DNA of 32,178 bases from a virus. The position numbers were made by a program, and so were the translations under genes. The stretch lies in the IMG/VR virus record IMGVR_UViG_3300035698_023289, positions 1-32,178 of that record. One strand, written 5' to 3'. Position 1 is the stretch's first letter, and each line of letters opens with the position of its first letter. Below are positions 12,500 through 19,709 of the stretch, in pieces. The notes under the pieces were generated by a model. That model was not told where the DNA came from. It saw only the letters and a list, made by a program, of their open reading frames with translations, and did no database searches.

Positions 12500-14347
12500 T
12501 TAACCTGCGTTCATTACCCCGGGCTCTGCGTGTATCCTAATCGATGTTATAATTGTTTGTGAAGATGCACTTTTTCTTCTAAAAACAAAATAAATAAAAT
12601 TTGATTCCTGATTAACTACAACTGTGATCCATTGCCTATCTTTTAATACAGAGTCTGTCTCTAGCAACGAGGTCTTGATAGGAGTGGATTCTCCATCTTC
12701 AAATATATCTAAATAGACGCCCCCTTTCTGCGTATCTAGCAAAACCTCAATGTGGCTTACATAAACCTGGCTTCCCTGGCTTCGATAAGGGTTAAAAGGC
12801 GTGAGCTCGGCTCTAAAATCAATCAACTTGGAAACTGTGCCACCCGATGTATAAGTTGTAAAATCAAGGCTGTTAATATTCACTGTGATGCTTGTTGGGT
12901 TAGCTGCCGTAACAGTTCCTATAAGGTCGTTTATCTCTGTCATCCCTTCGACATTCTCAAAAATAACTTCATCACCTATTTGGAAAGCAGATTCTGAGAC
13001 TGTTATAACTGCTGCTGCGGCCTGAGAGATATTAGAAATGTCAATGAAGTAATCGTCAAAGCCTTGGTTGATTTCATAGACAAACCCGAGATCATCACCC
13101 GCTAGCGTTTTTTGCGTTTTAGCTCCAACTCCGATCTTGTTCCAAATTTCTTCTGTTGTGTTCCATTGGGACCAAGAAGGCTGGAAAGTTTCGTCAATTT
13201 GATTCCAGTTTAGATCCTTACCTCTGATCGTTTGTCCGAAACAACTAAATCTCTGATCATTAAATGAAAAGACTTCTTCCTCATAATTATAAACTAGTAC
13301 CTTATCTTGCGTTACAGGAGAAAGGTCCGATCCATTGTTACGATAAGAGAATAAAAACTGACCGTTGACACGATCAAATCCCCCATATGTTAGATCAAAA
13401 TTAGCAGCTTCAATTTCATCCTGTGAAAAGTATGGGATTTTATTATCAAATCGCTTTTGGACTCTTCCGTTAGTCGTTATAAGGCCGGTCTGACCAATGC
13501 TTTTAACAGAATCATTCCAAGCAACTGATGAAAATGCTGCATCGGTTCCCAAAACTGATGGAACTTTTCTTGTAAAATAAGGGGTAAAGGCATCTCTGGT
13601 TTTCTCTAGTGTCCAGTCTGATCTTTCAAATTTCATAATGACAATGTCACCCAAGATAATTGCCCCATTCATTTGCTCATAAGTATCACATTCTATAAAC
13701 CCAGATCCTGCAACATTAAATTTATCGCCATTACCTGCGGTATTTCTGATGCCGGAATATAAAATCATTTGATGATAGGTTGTTCCGGTGATAACAGGCT
13801 CAAAGAAGTTCAGTCTCTCTCCAAACCATATAACTGAAGTAGCCCTTGTTAAGGTTCCTAATGAAGGATTTTGAAAATCGGGATTATCTAATGTAAAACT
13901 TTGAACGTTTGATCCATCATAAAAATAAATATCCGACATCCCTGGACCGGTAAAGACAAAGCGCCTTGTTCCAGTCTTTGTTAGATACGTCGTACCGGTC
14001 ACATATGATGCATTATCAGATATCCCAAAACCTAAAGCAGGAGCATTATTAATATTGGGGATTTGGTCAAACTGATCTGTAGATGTGTTGTATGTATAAA
14101 GAAAATTTTTGCTACATATTAAAAGATCTCTGTCGGCCGAGCCTGGTATTATGTCTTCAAAGATGCCCATTACTCTTGTATTGTCACTTAATCGATTTCC
14201 AAACTGCGTAAATCCAAGTCTAGATTTGAGTTCTTGACGATAGATATATCCGTTATTTAGTTTCTCAAAGGCATCTTTAGGATCAAGGAAATTTACTCCG
14301 GCCCTATCTATGCCAGTTTTATAACCGGTAATTTCATGGATTTCCAT
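12500..14347 (-). CDS. Tail hub / DNA-stabilisation protein, P22 gp10-like (615 aa)
   Basis: A long soluble beta-rich protein without signal or membrane segments. Residues about 55-330 show repeated short beta units of the kind that form a propeller (for example RVMGIFEDIIPGSADRDLLI and FLYTYNTSTDQF). Residues about 405-610 look like a second beta-domain ending before GVMNAG. Size, position after the adaptor genes and general pattern match the podophage proteins that close the head-tail channel after packaging. It abuts the 211-aa gene upstream with no gap. Confidence 0.65.
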   Translation of the reverse strand: MEIHEITGYKTGIDRAGVNFLDPKDAFEKLNNGYIYRQELKSRLGFTQFGNRLSDNTRVMGIFEDIIPGSADRDLLICSKNFLYTYNTSTDQFDQIPNINNAPALGFGISDNASYVTGTTYLTKTGTRRFVFTGPGMSDIYFYDGSNVQSFTLDNPDFQNPSLGTLTRATSVIWFGERLNFFEPVITGTTYHQMILYSGIRNTAGNGDKFNVAGSGFIECDTYEQMNGAIILGDIVIMKFERSDWTLEKTRDAFTPYFTRKVPSVLGTDAAFSSVAWNDSVKSIGQTGLITTNGRVQKRFDNKIPYFSQDEIEAANFDLTYGGFDRVNGQFLFSYRNNGSDLSPVTQDKVLVYNYEEEVFSFNDQRFSCFGQTIRGKDLNWNQIDETFQPSWSQWNTTEEIWNKIGVGAKTQKTLAGDDLGFVYEINQGFDDYFIDISNISQAAAAVITVSESAFQIGDEVIFENVEGMTEINDLIGTVTAANPTSITVNINSLDFTTYTSGGTVSKLIDFRAELTPFNPYRSQGSQVYVSHIEVLLDTQKGGVYLDIFEDGESTPIKTSLLETDSVLKDRQWITVVVNQESNFIYFVFRRKSASSQTIITSIRIHAEPGVMNAG

Positions 14348-14983
14348 CTAGCCTCCAAAGCATACAAACCAGCCCTGTAACTGATTTGTCAATACACTTC
14401 CAACATGTGTGAGAAAAATCATGCCCCCGCTATTTTTTCTAGCGGCAACAGAGGCTGCACTTGAGACAGAGCCGGAAAGTGGCGTAAAGACGCTGTTATC
14501 AGACACTGCCATTCCTCCTCCTAATACTAAATAGTTCTCTGATGGTAGGGCGTCATTATAAGACACTTCAAATCGGCCCGTTGCTTGCCTCGTAACTGTC
14601 GTAACATTGTAAGAAAATACCAATGTTTGCGCTACATTTCCTGCCACATTATTAAAAACCGCCATAGCTCTGATTCCAAGCAACTGCATAATCTGACCTG
14701 AATTGCGCATATATCCGGTTGCGCCCTTAGAATAAAGAGCAAGAACCATGTCTGTCGCTAAAGCAGGGTCGGTCGGGGCTCCCGTAAAACTGTCCTCATA
14801 GTTTTTAAACTGAGCAGCGCGGTGATGACCATCTTCATTTGTTCCAATGTTCCAATAATGATCTTTATCGGTATTAGTAGAATTACCCAATGTATTTTCA
14901 GTATACGTTGTATTATCCTGAATGATTGTTTCATTCGCCTTTACCGATCTGTTCCCATCCGGAGCCGTTGATTGCCACACCAT
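14348..14983 (-). CDS. Tail fibre/appendage-like structural protein (211 aa)
   Basis: This Thr/Asn/Gly/Ser-rich protein contains an HYWNIGTNEDGHHRAAQFKN segment (about 42-61), typical of fibre or appendage modules. An alternating beta-rich C-terminal half from about residue 105 ends in LQGWFVCFGG. No enzyme motif is seen. Its start overlaps the stop of the 47-aa gene by one base, and its end abuts the gp10-like gene, placing it in the tail-assembly block. A short receptor-binding or decoration protein is the best guess. Confidence 0.6.
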   Translation of the reverse strand: MVWQSTAPDGNRSVKANETIIQDNTTYTENTLGNSTNTDKDHYWNIGTNEDGHHRAAQFKNYEDSFTGAPTDPALATDMVLALYSKGATGYMRNSGQIMQLLGIRAMAVFNNVAGNVAQTLVFSYNVTTVTRQATGRFEVSYNDALPSENYLVLGGGMAVSDNSVFTPLSGSVSSAASVAARKNSGGMIFLTHVGSVLTNQLQGWFVCFGG

Positions 14984-15126
14984 TACTTAACCTTTCTTTT
15001 TTTCTTTGATTTACCAGCTTTACTTAAAGCAATCGCAACCGCTTGCTTCTGTGGAAAATTTTCTTTCTTCAATAATCTAATATTTTTAGATACGGTTTTG
15101 GCCGATCTTCCTTTCTTTAATGGCAT
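14983..15126 (-). CDS. Small basic phage protein, MPLKKG...[15 protein letters not shown] type (47 aa)
   Basis: The peptide starts [20 protein letters not shown] and contains [20 protein letters not shown]. This is a widespread signature of very small phage-encoded basic proteins (DUF6496-like in my memory), usually found among structural genes. Function is unknown; the high Lys/Arg content suggests nucleic-acid contact. The frame is clean from ATG at 15126 and its stop shares one base with the start of the next gene. Confidence 0.75.
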   Translation of the reverse strand: MPLKKGRSAKTVSKNIRLLKKENFPQKQAVAIALSKAGKSKKKRKVK

Positions 15127-15180
15127 CTAAGCTCCTACTATTTCGTTGACTTAAATAAGGCAATGTAAATCTGCTTTACA

Positions 15181-15327
15181 TTACTTTTTTTTGCGTGCTT
15201 TCATAGCTTTTTTCATTCCCATCGACTCTTTTCTACGTGAAGGGTATTTTTGCATCTTAGATGATGCTTTTCCTCTTTTCATACCTAACATTTCGTCCAT
15301 TTTACTAGCTTTACTTTGCTTTTTCAT
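15181..15327 (-). CDS. Small Lys/Met-rich basic protein (48 aa)
   Basis: ATG at 15327 is preceded by a good ribosome site (AGGAG). The product is very basic (KKQSKASKMDEMLGMKRGKA, then KESMGMKKAMKARKKK), with no hydrophobic segment. Its start lies 7 bp from the end of the adaptor-like gene, within the late operon. The G-M-K pattern loosely resembles other small phage virion proteins. It may bind packaged DNA or be a virion filler. Not recognised beyond that. Confidence 0.65.
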   Translation of the reverse strand: MKKQSKASKMDEMLGMKRGKASSKMQKYPSRRKESMGMKKAMKARKKK

Positions 15328-15334
15328 TTTACTC

Positions 15335-16027
15335 CTAAAATCTTGGAAAACCCCTGCTGAGCTTTCTTTGGTTATATGTTTGTGTTAATAAAAGATTTCT
15401 TTCATGCCTAAGATCTCGATCAAGTCGAGCAAATTCTTTTTGATCATATCGATAATCACGAGCATAGTTTAAAGCCGCCCCATAGGCTAAATACCTCATC
15501 CAATTGTCATAAGGTAACGGCGGATCTCCTTCATCTGAAAATTCTGGAATTTGTTTATACCCATAGATATATACATCGTAGCTAGTGTTGGGAAGTGTTC
15601 TAAAAACTAGTTCGTTTCCATAATAGAGCATCTCCGTTGGATAGCCTAAAACAAGGACATCTTCGTTATTTACCCCCCAATGCTCATAAAAAACTCCAGG
15701 ATCTTGAAAAATCCAGAGCTTATTCCAAGAGATAGAGCCGGATGGTGGATCAGTTAGGGATATAAAACCCTCTTGTGAGATATTAACAAACTGTTCCGTG
15801 GCACCTACATCATTAAAAGTGTACACACCTGTTGGATTCGTCTCATCGATTGTAAATAAAAGCGTCCCAAAGTTTTCAAATAGCTTGACGTCATTTGACA
15901 TCGTTAGATTTATAAAATCATTTAAATATTTGAAAAGGGTTGCATCATTACTATCGGGGTCATTTTGATTTCTACGACCTAATGCCAGCCGCATAGTTCT
16001 AAAACAATCTGAGACAAATTGTGCCAT
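15335..16027 (-). CDS. Head-tail adaptor / neck protein (230 aa)
   Basis: The N-terminal helical part includes DATLFKYLNDFINLTMSNDV (about 28-47). A beta-rich middle follows (TLLFTIDETNPTGVYTFND and later segments). The C-terminal helical part includes PPLPYDNWMRYLAYGAALNY (about 169-188). The latter resembles the pattern of podophage neck proteins that dock under the portal (P22 gp4-like position, though longer than gp4). It follows the 147-aa gene with a 2-bp gap. Function inferred from order and pattern. Confidence 0.6.
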   Translation of the reverse strand: MAQFVSDCFRTMRLALGRRNQNDPDSNDATLFKYLNDFINLTMSNDVKLFENFGTLLFTIDETNPTGVYTFNDVGATEQFVNISQEGFISLTDPPSGSISWNKLWIFQDPGVFYEHWGVNNEDVLVLGYPTEMLYYGNELVFRTLPNTSYDVYIYGYKQIPEFSDEGDPPLPYDNWMRYLAYGAALNYARDYRYDQKEFARLDRDLRHERNLLLTQTYNQRKLSRGFPRF

Positions 16028-16029
16028 TT

Positions 16030-16473
16030 TTAGCTCTGATAAATTGTTCTTAAAGCAAATCTAGGGGTCATGCTGGATTTTCTAGAATCAACAGAACCAT
16101 CCGGATTTTTGAATTTTTCCCAAATTCCCGTCCCTTTCGAGGCTAGATATTCAACAACACACCTAGGTAGATCGTAAGTTTTTCCTGGGATAAGTTTTTT
16201 TTTATAATCTATCATTTCATTCGACAGATAAACCGGCTGTGGATTGTGGGGTTGATCATTACGATTAAAAATAATTCTCTCTTTTGGGTGAAGATCTTCG
16301 GGACATTGCTTGATTGGATATCTTCTTATCCTGAGTTTTTTGTTTAACCGTCTGGCTTCTTTGTTATAGCGTAGATAATCACCTAAGCTATTTAGGGGCA
16401 TTTTATCAATCTCTTGTTCTTGCCCAATCGGCTCTTGCATAATGCTATCTAATTTTGATTCTTTTTTTGTCAT
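16030..16473 (-). CDS. Hypothetical virion-assembly protein (147 aa)
   Basis: The N-terminus is acidic and probably flexible. A Lys/Arg-rich middle (KEARRLNKKLRIRRYPIK) leads to a globular C-terminal half with IPGKTYDLPRCVVEYLASKG (about 94-113) and KFKNPDGSVDSR. I recall similar C-terminal segments in podophage proteins encoded between capsid and neck genes, but cannot name the family. It is the first gene after an intrinsic terminator inside the late operon, so its dose is probably lower than that of the capsid genes. Confidence 0.6.
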   Translation of the reverse strand: MTKKESKLDSIMQEPIGQEQEIDKMPLNSLGDYLRYNKEARRLNKKLRIRRYPIKQCPEDLHPKERIIFNRNDQPHNPQPVYLSNEMIDYKKKLIPGKTYDLPRCVVEYLASKGTGIWEKFKNPDGSVDSRKSSMTPRFALRTIYQS

Positions 16474-16485
16474 AATTCTCCTGTA

Positions 16486-16510
16486 TAAAAAAGCCCCTTT
16501 TTAGGGGGCT
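16486..16510 (-). terminator. Intrinsic terminator inside the late operon
   Basis: On the minus strand the arm AGCCCC (complement of 16505-16510) pairs with GGGGCT (complement of 16492-16497) around a CTAAAAA loop, followed by T6 (16491 down to 16486). It lies just after the 256-aa gene and before the 147-aa gene. No other gap is available for a promoter, so partial read-through is likely. Confidence 0.8.
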
Positions 16511-16517
16511 ATAATTG

Positions 16518-17288
16518 TTAAGCTCCAAGATCTCCAAGATCGTAAAGCTGCCCCCACTTGAAGGCCTCAATCAGAAATACATCGCCATCAGCACCCATTA
16601 CAGACGTGCCGGCAGTTAATTTGTATTCAATTGGGTCGTATTCATAAGGGTTTGGATTGTACGGATTAGCCTCGCTATAAGGTGATACTTGAGGGTTGTT
16701 GAGAGTTAATACTCTAGACTCAAGTACGCATCGACCACCTGATACATAGGCTGTAAAGGCGCTAGAATCGATTGCTTCATCCGTGACAGGATCTTTTAAT
16801 GAAAAAGAAGTAGTGTCAATCACAACAAGCATAAATCTCTTATTGTTAATTTGAGCCATTCCTCGATCACTTACGCCAACGTCCCCCAAATCAGTGATCC
16901 TTACGATCTGATTTGTTTGAAAACCGTGCACTGCTGCAGTTGTCACGACACATGGATTTGCCTGCGTCACAGCAGAAATATTAGCTCTAAAAGCTGGTAC
17001 TCCGCCGTCTGTGTCCGCCACTGTAAATCCATTAGCCGCTAAGTCCAAGAAGTTGAAACTAGACCCTGCTGCTGAATCAATTACTTGCTGTTGGTAGGCA
17101 TGTGCTGCCGTTGTTTGATCTCTAAACCAAGTAGATTTTGGTAAATTACCAGCCGTCGCTGCCCAATCACTTAAATTGTTGAATACAACCTTGTCCGGTT
17201 GAAAGTTAAAAGTGAAAGTAGCAGCTGCACCGGCTGATATACATTTGTATGCTTCAGAGCAAGTTCTTCCAAAAAATAAGTCTGACAT
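16518..17288 (-). CDS. Virion structural protein with an FCCH-like beta domain (256 aa)
   Basis: Residues about 106-190 (AVTQANPCVVTTAAVHGFQT ... INNKRFMLVVIDTTSFSLKD ... FTAYVSGG) match the repeat I know as a ubiquitin-activating-enzyme FCCH-like domain in phage structural proteins; the name does not imply enzyme activity. The N-terminus (SDLFFGRTCSEAYKCISAGA) and the C-terminus (ending LYDLGDLGA) are unassigned. It follows the capsid gene closely and ends at a terminator, the typical place of an abundant decoration or minor head protein. Confidence 0.65.
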   Translation of the reverse strand: MSDLFFGRTCSEAYKCISAGAAATFTFNFQPDKVVFNNLSDWAATAGNLPKSTWFRDQTTAAHAYQQQVIDSAAGSSFNFLDLAANGFTVADTDGGVPAFRANISAVTQANPCVVTTAAVHGFQTNQIVRITDLGDVGVSDRGMAQINNKRFMLVVIDTTSFSLKDPVTDEAIDSSAFTAYVSGGRCVLESRVLTLNNPQVSPYSEANPYNPNPYEYDPIEYKLTAGTSVMGADGDVFLIEAFKWGQLYDLGDLGA

Positions 17289-17297
17289 AATTACCCC

Positions 17298-18239
17298 CTA
17301 TGCTGCATCAGCTTTTGTTGATAGCAATGTTACGATGTGTGAGTCGTCTAAAATTGCTGCGTTAAACCAAGCTGAAAATCCCATAGATTGGAATCTATTC
17401 AGATAGTCATTAAAACCTAGTGGTTTCATGATCATCTCTGTCGCGACTTCATCGATCTTGACATATCCATAAGCATTTGCTCCTACAAAGGTATTGCTAT
17501 AGACTACTGGATTATCTGAGGTGACACTTACTAAAGTAGATGTTACCCATCTCGCTTCATCCGTTGCGCCAAACTCTGCTTGCAGTACAGATTCTTGTGA
17601 TCCGTATTGCGAAGTTGGTACAAAAGCGTCTAGCGATCTGATATCGGGTTTTACTTTTACATGAGCTAAAACCCAATAAGAATCTTCCACGGGGCCCGTT
17701 CCAAAACGTGACGTCCCTTCTACTGTTGGACTCATCTTTTCTGTATCGTTTTCGTCTAGATACTCAATTGCTCGGTTAACGTCGATTTGTGTGAGCTCTG
17801 TAATCGCATTTCCATTAACGCCGTTTAGACAAGAGATCTGAGGCACGGCAGAGTCCATGACATCTCTTGTAACCTTGTCTAGCATGGTGTGGAGAGCTTG
17901 TGATAAATTATCAGCCGTTTCGTTGGCTGTATCATCTTCAACTACAAGAATTACTTTGCGAGAAAGTAATACTACTTTTCCAAACTCTTGTACTTGGACG
18001 TTAATATCAAACTTAGTGATTTGTTCAGGAGCTGGGTCTGCATCCTCTGCTAAAACAACGGGATCAGAATTCAAGTTTTCTTGTCGTCTGAAGGCCATTG
18101 TGTCGGTGTTCTTAGTAGGCAGTGAAAAAGCCCTACCAAATAAGTTGTGAACATTTCGGGGTTTTGATCTTTGCAGAAGCGCACGGTGTGCCCATCTGTC
18201 AGCCATCGACCCATATTGTTCGGTGGTTGTTACTGTCAT
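17298..18239 (-). CDS. Major capsid protein, N4-gp56-like family (313 aa)
   Basis: The N-terminal region is followed by the TDTMAFRRQENL motif (FRR at about 50-52) and a beta/helix pattern (KFDINVQVQEFGKVVLLSRK at about 76-95), hallmarks of the N4-gp56-type HK97-fold coat proteins. About 310 residues is normal for the family. It is directly downstream of the scaffold gene and upstream of a decoration-like protein, the expected order. Many copies build the icosahedral head. Confidence in 'major capsid' is high; the exact family name is from memory. Confidence 0.8.
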   Translation of the reverse strand: MTVTTTEQYGSMADRWAHRALLQRSKPRNVHNLFGRAFSLPTKNTDTMAFRRQENLNSDPVVLAEDADPAPEQITKFDINVQVQEFGKVVLLSRKVILVVEDDTANETADNLSQALHTMLDKVTRDVMDSAVPQISCLNGVNGNAITELTQIDVNRAIEYLDENDTEKMSPTVEGTSRFGTGPVEDSYWVLAHVKVKPDIRSLDAFVPTSQYGSQESVLQAEFGATDEARWVTSTLVSVTSDNPVVYSNTFVGANAYGYVKIDEVATEMIMKPLGFNDYLNRFQSMGFSAWFNAAILDDSHIVTLLSTKADAA

Positions 18240-18261
18240 TATATGTCTCCTTTAAGAGACC

Positions 18262-18891
18262 CTACCTTTTTCTTTTTGCAGATCGCCAGGCATTGAATTC
18301 TTTGTCTGACATCTCCATAAAATCGACAGACTGATTAATCCCAGCTGCTTTAGGAATGCTGCCAGGTGATCCCGGTGCATCCTTTTTAATCACAGCCGGT
18401 TTTAAAGTTGCCTTTTGTTTTGGACTTAGTGCGTTCATTAAAGTCCAGGCTTCTTCATATCGATTTGATGCGCTTTTTATTGCGGAAGTAAGGTTTGGCC
18501 TCTGTTTTAAAAATTGTGTTAATTTTTCATCTACTTCTTGCGCTTTTTCTGAATTTTGCTTAATCCACATCTTTTCCTCGACAGCCCGCATGATCTCTAG
18601 CTTAGTGCTGCCTAGGTCTCCCTTAGTTGCAGCTTCGTAAAGATCTTCCTCAGCCTGTTGAGCAAGTGATGTAGATTGTTGCTCATCATATAAGCGCGCT
18701 TTCTCCTCAGCCTCTTGCCGTCTGCTCCTTTCTTTCTGGAGAGCTGACAAGGGAATCATTTGTTCTTTTGACTCCTCAATAGCTTCAGATTCTGTGCCCT
18801 CTTGTGTCTCAATCGGCTCGTTTACGACCTCTTGATCTACATTTTCCGGCACCTTTTCTTCTTCTTTGACAGAAACGGTCTCTGCACTCAT
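18262..18891 (-). CDS. Scaffolding protein (209 aa)
   Basis: The first ~50 residues are very acidic (VKEEEKVPENVDQEVVNEPI). A long coiled coil follows at about 55-145 with Gln/Glu/Ala heptads. The C-terminus is a short basic helical element (NAWRSAKRKR), as expected for the coat-binding end of scaffolding proteins. It is encoded immediately before the major capsid gene, the standard position. It should guide procapsid assembly and then leave. No protease domain is visible. Confidence 0.8.
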   Translation of the reverse strand: MSAETVSVKEEEKVPENVDQEVVNEPIETQEGTESEAIEESKEQMIPLSALQKERSRRQEAEEKARLYDEQQSTSLAQQAEEDLYEAATKGDLGSTKLEIMRAVEEKMWIKQNSEKAQEVDEKLTQFLKQRPNLTSAIKSASNRYEEAWTLMNALSPKQKATLKPAVIKKDAPGSPGSIPKAAGINQSVDFMEMSDKEFNAWRSAKRKR

Positions 18892-18893
18892 TT

Positions 18894-19304
18894 TTACCCC
18901 GTTAAACGCGAATTTACTGCCTCGCTTGGCATAGCACCCTTTGCTTGCAGGTAGGCGACACCTTTTGTATTAAATTCTACTTGGAGTTTTTCCCCTTTTC
19001 TCTTGGGGGCAATCATCCAAAGTAGTTCTCTAATCCCTTTTTGAGGACTGATCCAAAACACCATTGAGTTGGATCTGAAAGAAGGAATTTTGAGAGTAGC
19101 TTTTATCTGACTGATCACAAATTTGCTGGGATCAAAGTCATCGAACCTTGCATGGAAAGTTAAAAAATAATTTTCCTTCAAGTGCGATAGACTATTGGTT
19201 GCTTTTTCCAAAACTTCGTTCAAACATTTTTTAAGCGATGTTTTTTCATCGATGAATTGCTCTGGTAAAATCAGCCTTGAAACTGGATCAGTCATCATTT
19301 TCAT
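18894..19304 (-). CDS. Hypothetical protein between portal and scaffold (136 aa)
   Basis: This soluble mixed alpha/beta protein has no recognised family. It shows an N-terminal helical part (KTSLKKCLNEVLEKATNSL) and a beta-rich part (FDPSKFVISQIKATLKIPSF and KLQVEFNTKGVAYLQAKGAM). It ends 2 bp before the scaffold start and overlaps neither neighbour. A structural or assembly-helper role is suggested only by position. Confidence 0.65.
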   Translation of the reverse strand: MKMMTDPVSRLILPEQFIDEKTSLKKCLNEVLEKATNSLSHLKENYFLTFHARFDDFDPSKFVISQIKATLKIPSFRSNSMVFWISPQKGIRELLWMIAPKRKGEKLQVEFNTKGVAYLQAKGAMPSEAVNSRLTG

Positions 19305-19315
19305 AGAGAAAAGCC

Positions 19316-19606
19316 CTACATTCCGCTTTTGCCGCGAAGTGAATCACTTTCTTTATATGCTTTTTGTAGCAATCGATTAGCCTTTTGCTGATCGGGATTA
19401 CCACCTGGGCCACACATTGGGTAGACTTGATTAGCCATTGGCATTGGATTAGAAGGGTAAGAACACATTCCTTTCGGTGAGTCCATACTTTTCTTACCGC
19501 TACCTGACTTGTAGTCCATACTCTTGTATGACATCTTTTTATCTGACTTATAACCCATCCCTTTTCCGGACTTGTAAGCCATGTCCTTACCTGATTTATA
19601 CGCCAT
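19316..19606 (-). CDS. Small protein with tandem YKSGK repeats (96 aa)
   Basis: Residues 1-40 are near-perfect short repeats (MAYKSGKDMAYKSGKGMGYK, then SDKKMSYKSMDYKSGSGKK). Next is a Pro/Met/Cys-rich section (about 41-68) and a charged helical end (QQKANRLLQKAYKESDSLRG). The start at 19606 has a strong ribosome site (GAGGTGA, 5 nt away), which decides against the overlapping longer frame. Low-complexity basic repeats of this kind suggest DNA or capsid-surface binding inside the virion. No family assigned. Confidence 0.75.
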   Translation of the reverse strand: MAYKSGKDMAYKSGKGMGYKSDKKMSYKSMDYKSGSGKKSMDSPKGMCSYPSNPMPMANQVYPMCGPGGNPDQQKANRLLQKAYKESDSLRGKSGM

Positions 19607-19709
19607 TGCGTCACCTCATGATTGAGTGTTAAAATAATTACTTTACACACTATTTATAATTATTTGTAAATAAATTTTTTGATGGGTTCTTGTGGAATTT
19701 ATACTATCG

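Noticed and set aside
15162-15182. AATGTAAA/TTTACATT hairpin between two small basic genes
   Set aside because: No T-run follows on the transcribed (minus) strand, so it is not a convincing terminator. It may be chance.
19288-19650. Alternative minus-strand frame of 120 codons overlapping the YKSGK repeat gene
   Set aside because: The 96-codon frame has a strong ribosome site and obvious amino-acid repeats; this one reads the same DNA in another frame.
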